A stretch of 64,000 nucleotides of DNA, from positions 124,001-188,000 of the forward strand of contig NZ_MINO01000002.1 in NCBI RefSeq assembly GCF_001757355.1, written 5' to 3'. This DNA comes from Sphingobium phenoxybenzoativorans (GTDB taxonomy: Bacteria; Pseudomonadota; Alphaproteobacteria; Sphingomonadales; Sphingomonadaceae). Under the pieces are notes generated by a model. That model searched no databases. It was not told where the DNA came from and saw nothing but the letters and a program-made list of their open reading frames with translations. Positions 45,358 to 53,623 of this stretch are shown here, in pieces. How positions within the stretch are numbered: position 1 is the first letter of the stretch; each line of letters opens with the position of its first letter. Both the position numbers and the translations under genes were made by a program.

Positions 45358-46386
45358 ATGAATATGACATCTGTAAAACTAGCTGCGCTGCTGAACGCCA
45401 CGCTGGGCGAGGATACGGCTGCGGCGATCGACGATATCGTCATTCCGGCTGGCGTGGCGGACAGTGGACCCGATAGCGTCACCCGCGCCGAGTTCGCGGT
45501 GGCGATGACCGTAGCGCTTCACTGGGGGCTGCTGCAGCGGGTGCCGACGGGCGAGGCCTATGCGGCGGACTGCCGGGCGGCGGGGCGTAAGATCATGCTG
45601 GACCATGGCGCGCTCCGCACCATCGCCTTGCCCGGCGGCGCGCCCACAGGCGCAATCCCGGCGGGCGTCGCGGCCTTCTCGCGCATCCTGGAACCGCTGG
45701 GTTATGTGGTGGCCGACGCTTATCCGCTTGAACGGCTCAGGATGACGGGCTTTGCCTATTGTCATCAGGATGCGCCGGACGAGATCGCCCAATTCTTCAT
45801 CAGCGAACTGCATGTCGACCGGTTCGACGGCGCATTTGCGGATGCGGCGGGCAGGTTGTTCGGCACGACTGCCGATCCTCTGGACGCCGCGGCGCGTGAG
45901 GCGCTGGCGGTATTCGCCAGGGACGGAAAGGCGTCGCTCGACGTCGCCATGGCGGCGATGCCTTCCATTGTCGGGGCCTTTGACCGGCACCATGCCTTGC
46001 CTTCGCTTGCCGATTATGAAGTGCTGAAGGGCCAGAGCGCGGAGGCGGCGTGGATCGCGACGGAGGGCAATGCCTTCAATCACGGCACTGACCGGGTGGA
46101 GAATGTCGACAGCGTCGCCGACGCGCAGCGGGCGCTGGGCCGGGCGATGAAGGACAAGGTGGAGGTGTCGGGCAGTGGCCGGGTGCGTCAGACCGCCTAT
46201 CGCGCCGACTGGGTTGAGCGCGATTTCACGGGTGAGGCTGGCGAGGTGCTGACCTTGAAGGTGCCCGGCTCCTTCTATGAGTTCATCGATCGCGCAAAGG
46301 ATCCGGAGAGCGGAAAGCTGGACCTGAAGTTCGACAGCGCGAACGCGCAGGGCATATTCAAGATGACGGCATCGCTCGACGCCTGA
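45358..46386 (+). CDS. DUF1338 family protein (2-oxoadipate dioxygenase/decarboxylase-like)
   Basis: 342 aa cytosolic protein. The metal-site segment NAFNHGTDRVENV, an upstream HWGLLQRVPTG segment and an acidic DFTGEAGEVLTLKVPGSFYEFIDR region near the end resemble the DUF1338 family, whose characterised member HglS converts 2-oxoadipate to D-2-hydroxyglutarate in lysine catabolism. The family match is by memory of the NHxTxRV signature and of the pattern of His and Glu ligands. It is divergent from the sulfotransferase gene; no lysine pathway genes adjoin it. Confidence 0.75.
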   Translation: MNMTSVKLAALLNATLGEDTAAAIDDIVIPAGVADSGPDSVTRAEFAVAMTVALHWGLLQRVPTGEAYAADCRAAGRKIMLDHGALRTIALPGGAPTGAIPAGVAAFSRILEPLGYVVADAYPLERLRMTGFAYCHQDAPDEIAQFFISELHVDRFDGAFADAAGRLFGTTADPLDAAAREALAVFARDGKASLDVAMAAMPSIVGAFDRHHALPSLADYEVLKGQSAEAAWIATEGNAFNHGTDRVENVDSVADAQRALGRAMKDKVEVSGSGRVRQTAYRADWVERDFTGEAGEVLTLKVPGSFYEFIDRAKDPESGKLDLKFDSANAQGIFKMTASLDA

Positions 46387-46583
46387 GTCCGTCGGCCGCG
46401 CGGACGGGTTGGCGCCATAGGAAAGCCGCAGAAATGCGCGCTTTTCCTGAAGAATCCAACAGCATGTCCAACAGCCATGCCCGCTTTCCAACAGTGCGCG
46501 CGGATGGGCGCGCCGGTACGGCCGCTGGGCTATGACCGTTCGTCCTAGTGACATCGCTCCCGCGGCGCATTAAGGCGCATCCC

Positions 46584-46979
46584 ATGCTGGGGGCGATAAG
46601 GCATTCGGATAAGGCACGGGCGCTGTTCGCGGCGCTGGCTTTGCTCGTGCTCGCAATGCGCGTGGTCATGCCGAGCGGCTTCATGCCCGTCGCCACCGCG
46701 CATGGCGTCGTGGTGACGCTGTGTACCGGGCAGGGCGCGGTCAATGTCATCGTCGATCACGGCCAGGCCCCCGCCAAGCCCGAACCCAAGAGCATGGCGG
46801 GCGAACATTGCCCCTTTGCCGGTGGTGCCGCCCCCCTGCTTGCCGACGCCATGCTGGGCGTCACGCTGCCCACCTGGCAGCTTCCGAACGGCCCGGTCGC
46901 CTTTGCGCTGCGCACCGGGTGGATCGCGCGGCTGGCCGCGCCGCCGCCGCCATCGTCCGGGCCGCCCGCGGCCGCCTGA
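46584..46979 (+). CDS. DUF2946-like small protein
   Basis: 131 aa from the ATG at 46584 (AAGG upstream); a GTG start 12 codons earlier is also open. Pattern: a hydrophobic N-terminal segment (ALFAALALLVLAMRVVMPSGFMP), then VVVTLCTGQGAV, an EHCPFAG motif and a second hydrophobic segment with a Pro-rich tail. Short proteins of this type precede TonB receptors and are associated with copper handling. No enzyme motif. The TonB receptor gene follows after 92 nt. Confidence 0.7.
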   Translation: MLGAIRHSDKARALFAALALLVLAMRVVMPSGFMPVATAHGVVVTLCTGQGAVNVIVDHGQAPAKPEPKSMAGEHCPFAGGAAPLLADAMLGVTLPTWQLPNGPVAFALRTGWIARLAAPPPPSSGPPAAA

Positions 46980-47019
46980 CGCGGCGGTTCTCCTACCACA
47001 GATCTTCGAACCGCCTTTC

Positions 47020-47055
47020 CGTCCGGGTGCGCCGCGCCCGGACGTCTGACGCTTT
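47020..47055 (+). promoter_or_regulatory. Stem-loop followed by T-run upstream of the TonB receptor start
   Basis: An 8-bp stem (cgtccggg at 47020-47027 with cccggacg at 47037-47044), then ttttt at about 47053, 15 nt before the receptor start codon. It could be a terminator for the DUF2946 gene or an attenuator for the receptor. Confidence 0.4.
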
Positions 47056-47071
47056 TTCGAAGGTTCTTTTT

Positions 47072-49399
47072 ATGCCCATTCCACGACATGCTTACACCGT
47101 CGCGTTCCTCATCGCATTTGCAGGACTTTCGCCGCCCCTTCATGCCGGGGAGGATGCCGCTGACAGACCCGACATCATCGTCGTCGGTCAGAGCAATGCG
47201 CCCATGACAATTGAACCGCGCGGCCTCTCTGTCAGTCTGGGCGAGGAGCAGTTTGCAGGCGTTAACGCCTTCAATGTCGAGGATTTAATGAAATATGCGC
47301 CCGATTTCTTCGTGCGCAGCCGCTATGTCGGCGACAATAATGGCGTGCCCGGATTTCGCGGCACCCACTCCACGCAGTCGGCGCGCGCGCTGGTGATGGT
47401 GGACGGTTTTGTCGTCTCGAATTTCCTCGGCAACAGCTTCGCCTTTCCACCTGCCTGGGGTGTGATTTCTCCCGGCGAAGTGAAGCAGTTCGATATCGTC
47501 TACGGCCCCTATTCGGCGCGCTATTCCGGCAATGCGATGGGCGGGATCGTCAACATCACGACCCGCGCCCCGGAACGGACGGAGGCGTTCGTGAATATGC
47601 AGGGTTTCGTGCAGCCCTATGACCAATATGGCACGCATGACGACTATTGGGGCTGGTCCGGCGAGGCGGGTTTCGCGCTGAAGCAGAAGGACGGTCCCTT
47701 GTCCCTGCGCGTGTCGGGCCGGCGGCTGATCAACCGGGGGCATCCGCAGCAATTCTATCAGTTCGGTTATAGCGCTGCGAACTATGGCAATCCCTCTGCC
47801 GGAACGCCGGTCACTGGCGCGGTCGTGGACAACGGGATGGTCCCGGTAACGGGTACAGCGATCCGCGCGCCCATCGTCGGCGACTATTCCTCGGTCGATA
47901 CTCGGCAGGATCAGTTGCGCGGCCAGCTTCGCTTCGATCAGGGCGATGTCCATGCCGAGGCTTTCTTCACCTATTGGTGGAATGAGGAAAAGACGCTCGA
48001 CCCGCAAAGCTATCTGCGCGACGCCAATGGGCAGCCCTATTATGGCGGCGGTCTCGTCAGCTTCGGCGGACATACCTATAGCCTCAACGCCGCCTCTACC
48101 TTCAATTGGGGGATCGCCCGCAAGGATGAATGGCTGGCGGGCGTGAAGCTGGATGCGCCGCTGCTGGGCTTCGACACGCGCACCACGCTGTCGACCCTGC
48201 GATTCGACCGGCAGGATGCGCTGCAGTCCAGCGGTTTCGCCAATGGCCGGAACAATGGCGCGGGGCAGATCACATCGCAGGGACCGACCGGCTGGTATAC
48301 CGGCGAATTTCAGGCCAGCCGCATCTTCGGCGCACACAGCATCGCCTGGGGCTTGTCCGGGAATCGCTACGACACGGACCGCAGCGTTTACGGCACGGCC
48401 AACTGGCGGGATGCGACGGGGCGGACCTTCCGCAACCGGACGTTCGGGCGGACACGGCTGCTGGGGGCCTTCATCGAGGATGAGATTGCGATCGGCGACG
48501 CGATAACCTTGACCGCCGGGTTGCGGGCGGAAAGCTGGCGCGCCTTTGGCGGCGGGCTGACGGCTCTTGCCTCAGCCGGAGCGCAGGCGGGGCAGGCGGT
48601 GACGCAGCGTTATGCCAGCCGGAAGGACAGCGCATTCAGCCCGAAACTGGCGTTGCGCACGATGCTTTCACCGGACTGGTCGGCGGAGCTGAGCCTGGCC
48701 ACGGCCACCCGTTTCCCGACCGTGGGCGAACTGTTCCAGGGGTCGCTCAATGGCGACGGCAGCTTCAACCAGAATAGCTTCGACCCGAATTTGAAGGCGG
48801 AGAAAAGCCGGGACGCCAACCTGCTGCTGCGCCATCATATGGGTCCGGTGACGCTGACCGGCAGCCTGTTTTACCAGCGGGTGCGCGACGCAATCTTCAG
48901 CTATATCGGTTTCAACCAGAACGGCGTGTCGACATCGAGTTTCAAGAATATCGACCTGACCCGGCAATATGGCGCGGAGCTGATCATGGAGAGCCGCAAC
49001 TGGCCGGTCGAGGGGCTGGACATGGAGGCGAACGCGGCATGGATCGATGCGGAAACGGTGCGCAATAGAGCCGATCCTCTATCGGAAGGGGTGCAATTCC
49101 CGCGCATCCCGCGCTGGCGGCTGAACGGCAGCATCCGCTATGCAGTGACGCCCACCCTGCAATCCTCGCTGGGCTTCCGCTATGCCTCGCGGCCCAACAC
49201 GGACCTGGATGGTCTGCAGCGTGGCGACACTTATGGCTATACGTCGGAACTGTTCGCGCTGGATGCTAAGCTGACCCAGCGGTTCGGAAACGGAATGCGT
49301 GTTTCGGCCGGGGTCAACAATATCACCAATGACAAAGCCTGGGTGTTCCATCCCTATCCGCAGCGCAGCTTCCTGATCGAAGCGGGGTGGACGCTGTGA
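47072..49399 (+). CDS. TonB-dependent receptor, candidate metal or siderophore receptor
   Basis: 775 aa from the ATG at 47072 (MPIPRHAYTVAFLIAFAG), with GAAGG upstream; the same frame extends far upstream through the DUF2946 region but that part is not a signal peptide. The signal ends near HAGEDAAD, followed by the TonB box PDIIVVGQ. The plug holds NVEDLMKYAPDFFVRSRY and GVPGFRGTHSTQSARALVMVDGF, and the barrel ends SFLIEAGWTL. Its stop overlaps the start of the PepSY protein gene (GTGA), so the two are coupled, an arrangement typical of iron- or copper-complex uptake with an inner-membrane reductase-like partner. Confidence 0.9.
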   Translation: MPIPRHAYTVAFLIAFAGLSPPLHAGEDAADRPDIIVVGQSNAPMTIEPRGLSVSLGEEQFAGVNAFNVEDLMKYAPDFFVRSRYVGDNNGVPGFRGTHSTQSARALVMVDGFVVSNFLGNSFAFPPAWGVISPGEVKQFDIVYGPYSARYSGNAMGGIVNITTRAPERTEAFVNMQGFVQPYDQYGTHDDYWGWSGEAGFALKQKDGPLSLRVSGRRLINRGHPQQFYQFGYSAANYGNPSAGTPVTGAVVDNGMVPVTGTAIRAPIVGDYSSVDTRQDQLRGQLRFDQGDVHAEAFFTYWWNEEKTLDPQSYLRDANGQPYYGGGLVSFGGHTYSLNAASTFNWGIARKDEWLAGVKLDAPLLGFDTRTTLSTLRFDRQDALQSSGFANGRNNGAGQITSQGPTGWYTGEFQASRIFGAHSIAWGLSGNRYDTDRSVYGTANWRDATGRTFRNRTFGRTRLLGAFIEDEIAIGDAITLTAGLRAESWRAFGGGLTALASAGAQAGQAVTQRYASRKDSAFSPKLALRTMLSPDWSAELSLATATRFPTVGELFQGSLNGDGSFNQNSFDPNLKAEKSRDANLLLRHHMGPVTLTGSLFYQRVRDAIFSYIGFNQNGVSTSSFKNIDLTRQYGAELIMESRNWPVEGLDMEANAAWIDAETVRNRADPLSEGVQFPRIPRWRLNGSIRYAVTPTLQSSLGFRYASRPNTDLDGLQRGDTYGYTSELFALDAKLTQRFGNGMRVSAGVNNITNDKAWVFHPYPQRSFLIEAGWTL

Positions 49400-50751
49400 G
49401 GGAGGAGAATCTCTACCGCACCGTCTGGCGCTGGCATTTCTATGCCGGGCTGTTTTGCGTGCCCTTCATCCTGTGGCTGTCGGCGACCGGCGGGCTGTAT
49501 CTGTTCAAGCCGCAGATAGAGGCGATGATCGACCGGCCCTATGCGGGCCTGCAATATACCGGCCCGCTCGCCAGTCCTTCGGCACAGGCGGGCGCGGCCA
49601 TGGCGGCGGCGCCGGGTTCGGTTCTCCATCGCTTCGTGCTTCCCGACAGGATCGATCAGGCGACGCAAATCGTTGTTGGCAAAGGGGCGGAGGAGACGCG
49701 CATCTACATTCATCCGCAGACGCTGGCCGTCCTGAACAGCGTGGGTGAGGAGGACCGGTTGATGCGGCTGGTCTTTCGCCTGCATGGGGAGTTGATGGCG
49801 GGCGCCGCAGGTTCGCTGATCGTTGAACTGGCGGCGAGCTGGGCGATTGTCATGCTGCTGACCGGACTGTTCCTCTGGTGGCCGCGCTCCGGCGCGGGAC
49901 TGGCGGGGACTGTCTATCCCAGGCTCCGCCGGGGCAAGGCTGCATTCTGGCGGGACTTGCATGCGGTGACGGGCATATGGATTTCCCTGCTGGCGATATT
50001 CCTGATCCTGACCGGGCTGCCCTGGGCCAATAATTGGGGCAATTATCTCAAGGCCGTGCGCGGCATGGCCGCCAGCTATTCGGAGAAACAGGACTGGTCG
50101 GCGGGCAGCGCGGCCGATGCGCGCGACCGGGCGGCGCTCGATAGGGGCGCGCGTATGATGATGGGCGAACATGCGGAACATGGCGGAATGGTCATGGCGC
50201 ATGCCGCCGGTCCTCTGGGCGCGCTTGATCTGATCGTGCCGCGCGCGCAGGCGCTCAATCTGGCGGAGCCAGTCGAGATTTCGCCCCCGGCCGGGCCGGA
50301 TAATATGTGGCTGGTGAAATCCAATGCCGCCAACCGGCCGCTCCGCACCACCATCGGCATGGATGGGAACACGGGCGAGATCATGAGCCGGGAGGATTTC
50401 GGCCAGCGGCCCTTTATCGATCGCGTGATCGGCATAGGCGTTGCCGCGCATGAGGGCGCGTTGTTCGGATGGGTGAATCAGGCGATCGGGCTTGTAACGG
50501 TGCTCGGCCTTATCCTGCTTGCCCTGTCCGCGATTGTCATGTGGTGGCGCAGGCGGCCGGGCGGGGCGCTGGGCGCGCCATCGCCGCAGGGAATGATCCG
50601 GCATAGCTGGCTGCTGGTCGGACTGGTGGTGGCGCTGGCCTTTCTGGCGCCGCTGTTCGGGGTCAGCCTGGCGGTGGTGATCGCTTTCGAGCGGCTGTTG
50701 CTGCGGCGTGCGCAGGGACCGGCGCGCTGGCTGGGGTTGCGGGCTGGGTGA
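49396..50751 (+). CDS. PepSY-domain inner-membrane protein (PepSY_TM family)
   Basis: 451 aa from the GTG at 49396 that overlaps the receptor stop; a GTG three codons earlier is also possible. Four main membrane segments are visible: FYAGLFCVPFILWLSATGGLYLF (residues ~10-32), SWAIVMLLTGLFLWWPRSG, WISLLAIFLILTGLPWANNWG and AIGLVTVLGLILLALSAIVMWW, plus a C-terminal one. A periplasmic loop contains a Met/His-rich stretch MMMGEHAEHGGMVMAHA (about residues 253-269), which could bind a metal. PepSY_TM proteins often accompany TonB receptors and are thought to reduce or release imported metal complexes. Confidence 0.88.
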   Translation: MREENLYRTVWRWHFYAGLFCVPFILWLSATGGLYLFKPQIEAMIDRPYAGLQYTGPLASPSAQAGAAMAAAPGSVLHRFVLPDRIDQATQIVVGKGAEETRIYIHPQTLAVLNSVGEEDRLMRLVFRLHGELMAGAAGSLIVELAASWAIVMLLTGLFLWWPRSGAGLAGTVYPRLRRGKAAFWRDLHAVTGIWISLLAIFLILTGLPWANNWGNYLKAVRGMAASYSEKQDWSAGSAADARDRAALDRGARMMMGEHAEHGGMVMAHAAGPLGALDLIVPRAQALNLAEPVEISPPAGPDNMWLVKSNAANRPLRTTIGMDGNTGEIMSREDFGQRPFIDRVIGIGVAAHEGALFGWVNQAIGLVTVLGLILLALSAIVMWWRRRPGGALGAPSPQGMIRHSWLLVGLVVALAFLAPLFGVSLAVVIAFERLLLRRAQGPARWLGLRAG

Positions 50752-50801
50752 GCGGCTAGGCAACCGGTCAGAGGATCGCTGAGAATCCTCCGACCCTTGG
50801 C

Positions 50802-52370
50802 TCACAGGCCGGGATATTTCGCCATGATCGCGCTGGCGACGCCGTTGGTCCATCCAAAGCCGTCCTGTGTCGGATATTCGCCGCCGCCGCCGGGCTTGCG
50901 TTCCTCGACATCATATTTTTCCAGCATCTTGCCCGTCTCGACATAGGCTGCGGTGACCGTACCCAGCCAACGCTGGGCGATGTCGCGCGCGAGTGCGGGC
51001 TGGCCGGACCGTTCCAGTCCCGCAATCGCGATCCACTGCAGCGGCGCCCAGCCATTGGGCGTGTCCCACTGCTGTCCGGTCCGCAAAGTCGTCGTGCGCA
51101 GGCCGCCGACAGCGAGCAGGTCACGCTTTACAGTCTCGCCGACAGCTTGTGCCTGCTTCGCGGAGGCAGCGCCCGCGAACAGCGGATAGAGCGTCGCGGC
51201 CGAAAGACGCGGGGTCGGCTTTTTGGCGATCCTGTCCCAGTCGGCATAACGGCCCTCGCGCGCGACCCAGAAATAGCGGTTGAGCGCATCGCGCCGTTGC
51301 GCCGCCAGCCGCGTAAATTCGGTGACGCACGCGCTGTCCTTCACCTCTGTGCAGCGGCGGACGATGGAGTCCTCCATGATCAGCATCAGGCTGTTGAGAT
51401 CGACCGGCACGATGTCGGTGGTCCGAATGGTGGACAGGCGCTTTGGGTCGTCCAGCCATCGGCTGCTGAAGTCCCACCCGCTTTCGGCTCCGGCGCGCAG
51501 ATGGCGGTACAGGACCTCGGCGGGCCGGGACTGATCCTCAGCGGCGGTGGCGACATCCTCCGCATAGGATTCATCGCGCGCCTGGGGGATATCGTCCCAG
51601 TACCGGTTGAGCAGCGCGCCATTCGGCATGCGCACCACGCGCGCGCAAGCGCCGTTGGCGTCCAGGCAATTCGCTCCCTTCATCCAATAGGCATGCTCAC
51701 TGCGCAACGCCGCCAACCGGCGCGCCGCCAGCGTGGCGTCGCTATCTTTTGAGAGGTCGAGCATCAGCGCAAAGAAGGGCGGTTGCGACCGGCCAAGATA
51801 ATAGCTCCGCATGCCGTTAGGGATATGGCCGTATCGCTCGATGGTGGCCGTGAAATCCGCCAACATGGATTCAATGAGCGGTTGCTGCCCATCGACTGCC
51901 AGCCCCAGCATCGTGAAATAGCTGTCCCAATAATAAATTTCGCGGAAGCGGCCGCCGGGCACCACATAGGGCGCATCCATGGGCAGGGCGGAGCTGCCCG
52001 GTTTGACAGCTTCCGGTTGCCGCACAAGCGTCGGCCACAGCGTCTGGATATGGCGGCGCAGCGACGCTGCATCGCGATCATTGATGCCCGGCACAGCGAA
52101 ATTGGCGAGTATGAAGGCGCGCAATGCTTCTCCCTGCGGAGTGCTGCGGCGATAATCCTCCATGATCGCTTCTGGCGCGCGCTTCGGCACTGCATCGACG
52201 AAAGTTTTGCCATCGGGGAATATGCGCTCCGTCTGCACCGTGCGGAACAGGTCGCCATACATATCTACGGGTGTGCGCTGGGCCACCGAAGGCTGTGCGA
52301 GCAACAGGGCCGCGGACAGTAAGGCTCCACGCCATAGCGATGATATCTTCATGATATGCTGCACTTTCAT
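50802..52370 (-). CDS. treA: Periplasmic trehalase (GH37)
   Basis: 522 aa; ATG at 52370 with GAGGG five nt upstream. The N-terminal signal (WRGALLSAALLLAQPSVA) targets the periplasm. Both trehalase signatures are present: PGGRFREIYYWDSYF and QWDTPNGWAPLQ, with a Gly-rich GGGGEYPTQDGFGWTNGV near the end. It hydrolyses trehalose to two glucose. It starts 10 nt after the esterase gene, so the two form one operon read leftward from the putative operator at 53475-53488. Confidence 0.95.
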   Translation of the reverse strand: MKVQHIMKISSLWRGALLSAALLLAQPSVAQRTPVDMYGDLFRTVQTERIFPDGKTFVDAVPKRAPEAIMEDYRRSTPQGEALRAFILANFAVPGINDRDAASLRRHIQTLWPTLVRQPEAVKPGSSALPMDAPYVVPGGRFREIYYWDSYFTMLGLAVDGQQPLIESMLADFTATIERYGHIPNGMRSYYLGRSQPPFFALMLDLSKDSDATLAARRLAALRSEHAYWMKGANCLDANGACARVVRMPNGALLNRYWDDIPQARDESYAEDVATAAEDQSRPAEVLYRHLRAGAESGWDFSSRWLDDPKRLSTIRTTDIVPVDLNSLMLIMEDSIVRRCTEVKDSACVTEFTRLAAQRRDALNRYFWVAREGRYADWDRIAKKPTPRLSAATLYPLFAGAASAKQAQAVGETVKRDLLAVGGLRTTTLRTGQQWDTPNGWAPLQWIAIAGLERSGQPALARDIAQRWLGTVTAAYVETGKMLEKYDVEERKPGGGGEYPTQDGFGWTNGVASAIMAKYPGL

Positions 52371-52380
52371 AGGAACCCTC

Positions 52381-53424
52381 TCAATGGCTCTTTAGCGGCT
52401 TCACGCCCAGATGCCGGTCAAAGAAGCCCGACACAAGCTGATATGCCTCAACGGATTCCGGCATGTCGGGCCAGACGAAAAAGGAATGGCCAAGGCCGTC
52501 GAACAGATGCAACTCGCTTGTCACGCCCAGCATCGTCAGCCGCCGGTCCTGCCACGTCAGAATGCTGGCGGCAAAATCGCGGCTCCCCGCCAATTGCAGC
52601 ACGGGTGGAAACGCCGCCATCACCTTGTCCGAACTGAGAGGATAGGCGAGGGGATCATTCGCCGCGACCCCGTCCATATAGGGGTTTGCCAATGCTCCGG
52701 GCAGCGGCCCGTTGCGTATCGGCCTTCCGCTGACGAGCGGATCGGAAAGATAGGCGCTATCGCCCTGATAGGGCGCTCCCGTGCCGCAGAATGTCCCCAG
52801 CGCGCCGGGCCGCGGCAGCTTCTCCTTCTGGAGCCAGGCGACGGTCTGCGCCGATATGACGCCGCCCGCCGAGCAGCCATATATGCCGATATTTTCGGGC
52901 GGATAGTGTTTCAGCAATGCGGCATAGACCGCCGCGACATCCTGTGAGGCGGCGGGGTAGCGATGCTCCGGCGCCAGGCGGTAATCCACCGTCACCACCT
53001 TTACACCCATGGTTGCCGCAATCGGGATCGCCTCGACCAGAGCGCCGCTGCCCGCGCCCCACTGAAACGCCCCGCCATGCACATTGATCAGCACGCGATT
53101 GGCGTTTTTCGCTGATATGCCGTTCGATGGCGTGACGATATCGACCGGGACGCCACCGATCGACGCATGCTGTTCGCTAGTGCTGAAATGCGCGCGCATC
53201 TCGGCAAGACGGTCATCATTATACCGTCCCCAAAATGCGCGCGCGGCCATGATGTCCCCCGCAAAATCGGGCGCTTTGATTGCCTGCTGCCGTGCGATGA
53301 CCTTCCGCGCCTGCGCGCTGAGCAGGGTCGATGGCGGCAGGGACATTGCCGGAACCTCTATGGTTTGCGCGACGGCCGGAAGGGCTGCGGCGCCCAGCAT
53401 CATGGCGATGAATTGAGCTTTCAT
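52381..53424 (-). CDS. Secreted alpha/beta-hydrolase (hormone-sensitive-lipase type esterase)
   Basis: 347 aa with a Sec signal ending PAVAQ. The oxyanion motif is NVHGGAFQWGAGSG, the nucleophile elbow GCSAGG, and an acid and His follow (GSRDFAASILTWQDR and GLGHSF). This is the HSL/BD-FAE group of short-chain ester hydrolases. Its substrate is not evident; context with trehalase and two sulfatases suggests an acylated, sulfated sugar derivative (inference). Gene 10 nt upstream of treA and divergent from a TonB receptor gene across a likely LacI operator. Confidence 0.85.
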   Translation of the reverse strand: MKAQFIAMMLGAAALPAVAQTIEVPAMSLPPSTLLSAQARKVIARQQAIKAPDFAGDIMAARAFWGRYNDDRLAEMRAHFSTSEQHASIGGVPVDIVTPSNGISAKNANRVLINVHGGAFQWGAGSGALVEAIPIAATMGVKVVTVDYRLAPEHRYPAASQDVAAVYAALLKHYPPENIGIYGCSAGGVISAQTVAWLQKEKLPRPGALGTFCGTGAPYQGDSAYLSDPLVSGRPIRNGPLPGALANPYMDGVAANDPLAYPLSSDKVMAAFPPVLQLAGSRDFAASILTWQDRRLTMLGVTSELHLFDGLGHSFFVWPDMPESVEAYQLVSGFFDRHLGVKPLKSH

Positions 53425-53474
53425 AGGCCTTCTGAAAATGGTGGCGAAAAACGACAGCGCCTAGTGTGACTTTA

Positions 53475-53488
53475 TGACAACGCTGTCA
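53475..53488. promoter_or_regulatory. Candidate LacI-family operator in the divergent intergenic region
   Basis: tgacaacgctgtca is a 14-bp near-perfect palindrome with a central CG, differing at only one symmetric pair, as typical of LacI-family repressor sites controlling sugar-utilisation genes in sphingomonads and Caulobacter. It lies 51 nt before the esterase start on the minus strand and 136 nt before the TonB receptor start on the plus strand. Confidence 0.6.
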
Positions 53489-53623
53489 AAATATTAGTGC
53501 GGAATCCCTCCTTTGCCCGGTCCGAGCGTTCCAATGGCCCGGAAGAATGGCTAAAGGGCGTCGCCTTACCAGGAGATGGGCAAGGCATCGACCGCGCCTG
53601 CTCCCAAGCGCAGGGGATTAAAC

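Noticed and set aside
46721-47071. Upstream extension of the TonB receptor frame through the DUF2946 region
   Set aside because: The extension is Arg/His/Ala-rich out-of-frame sequence; a clear signal peptide starts at 47072.
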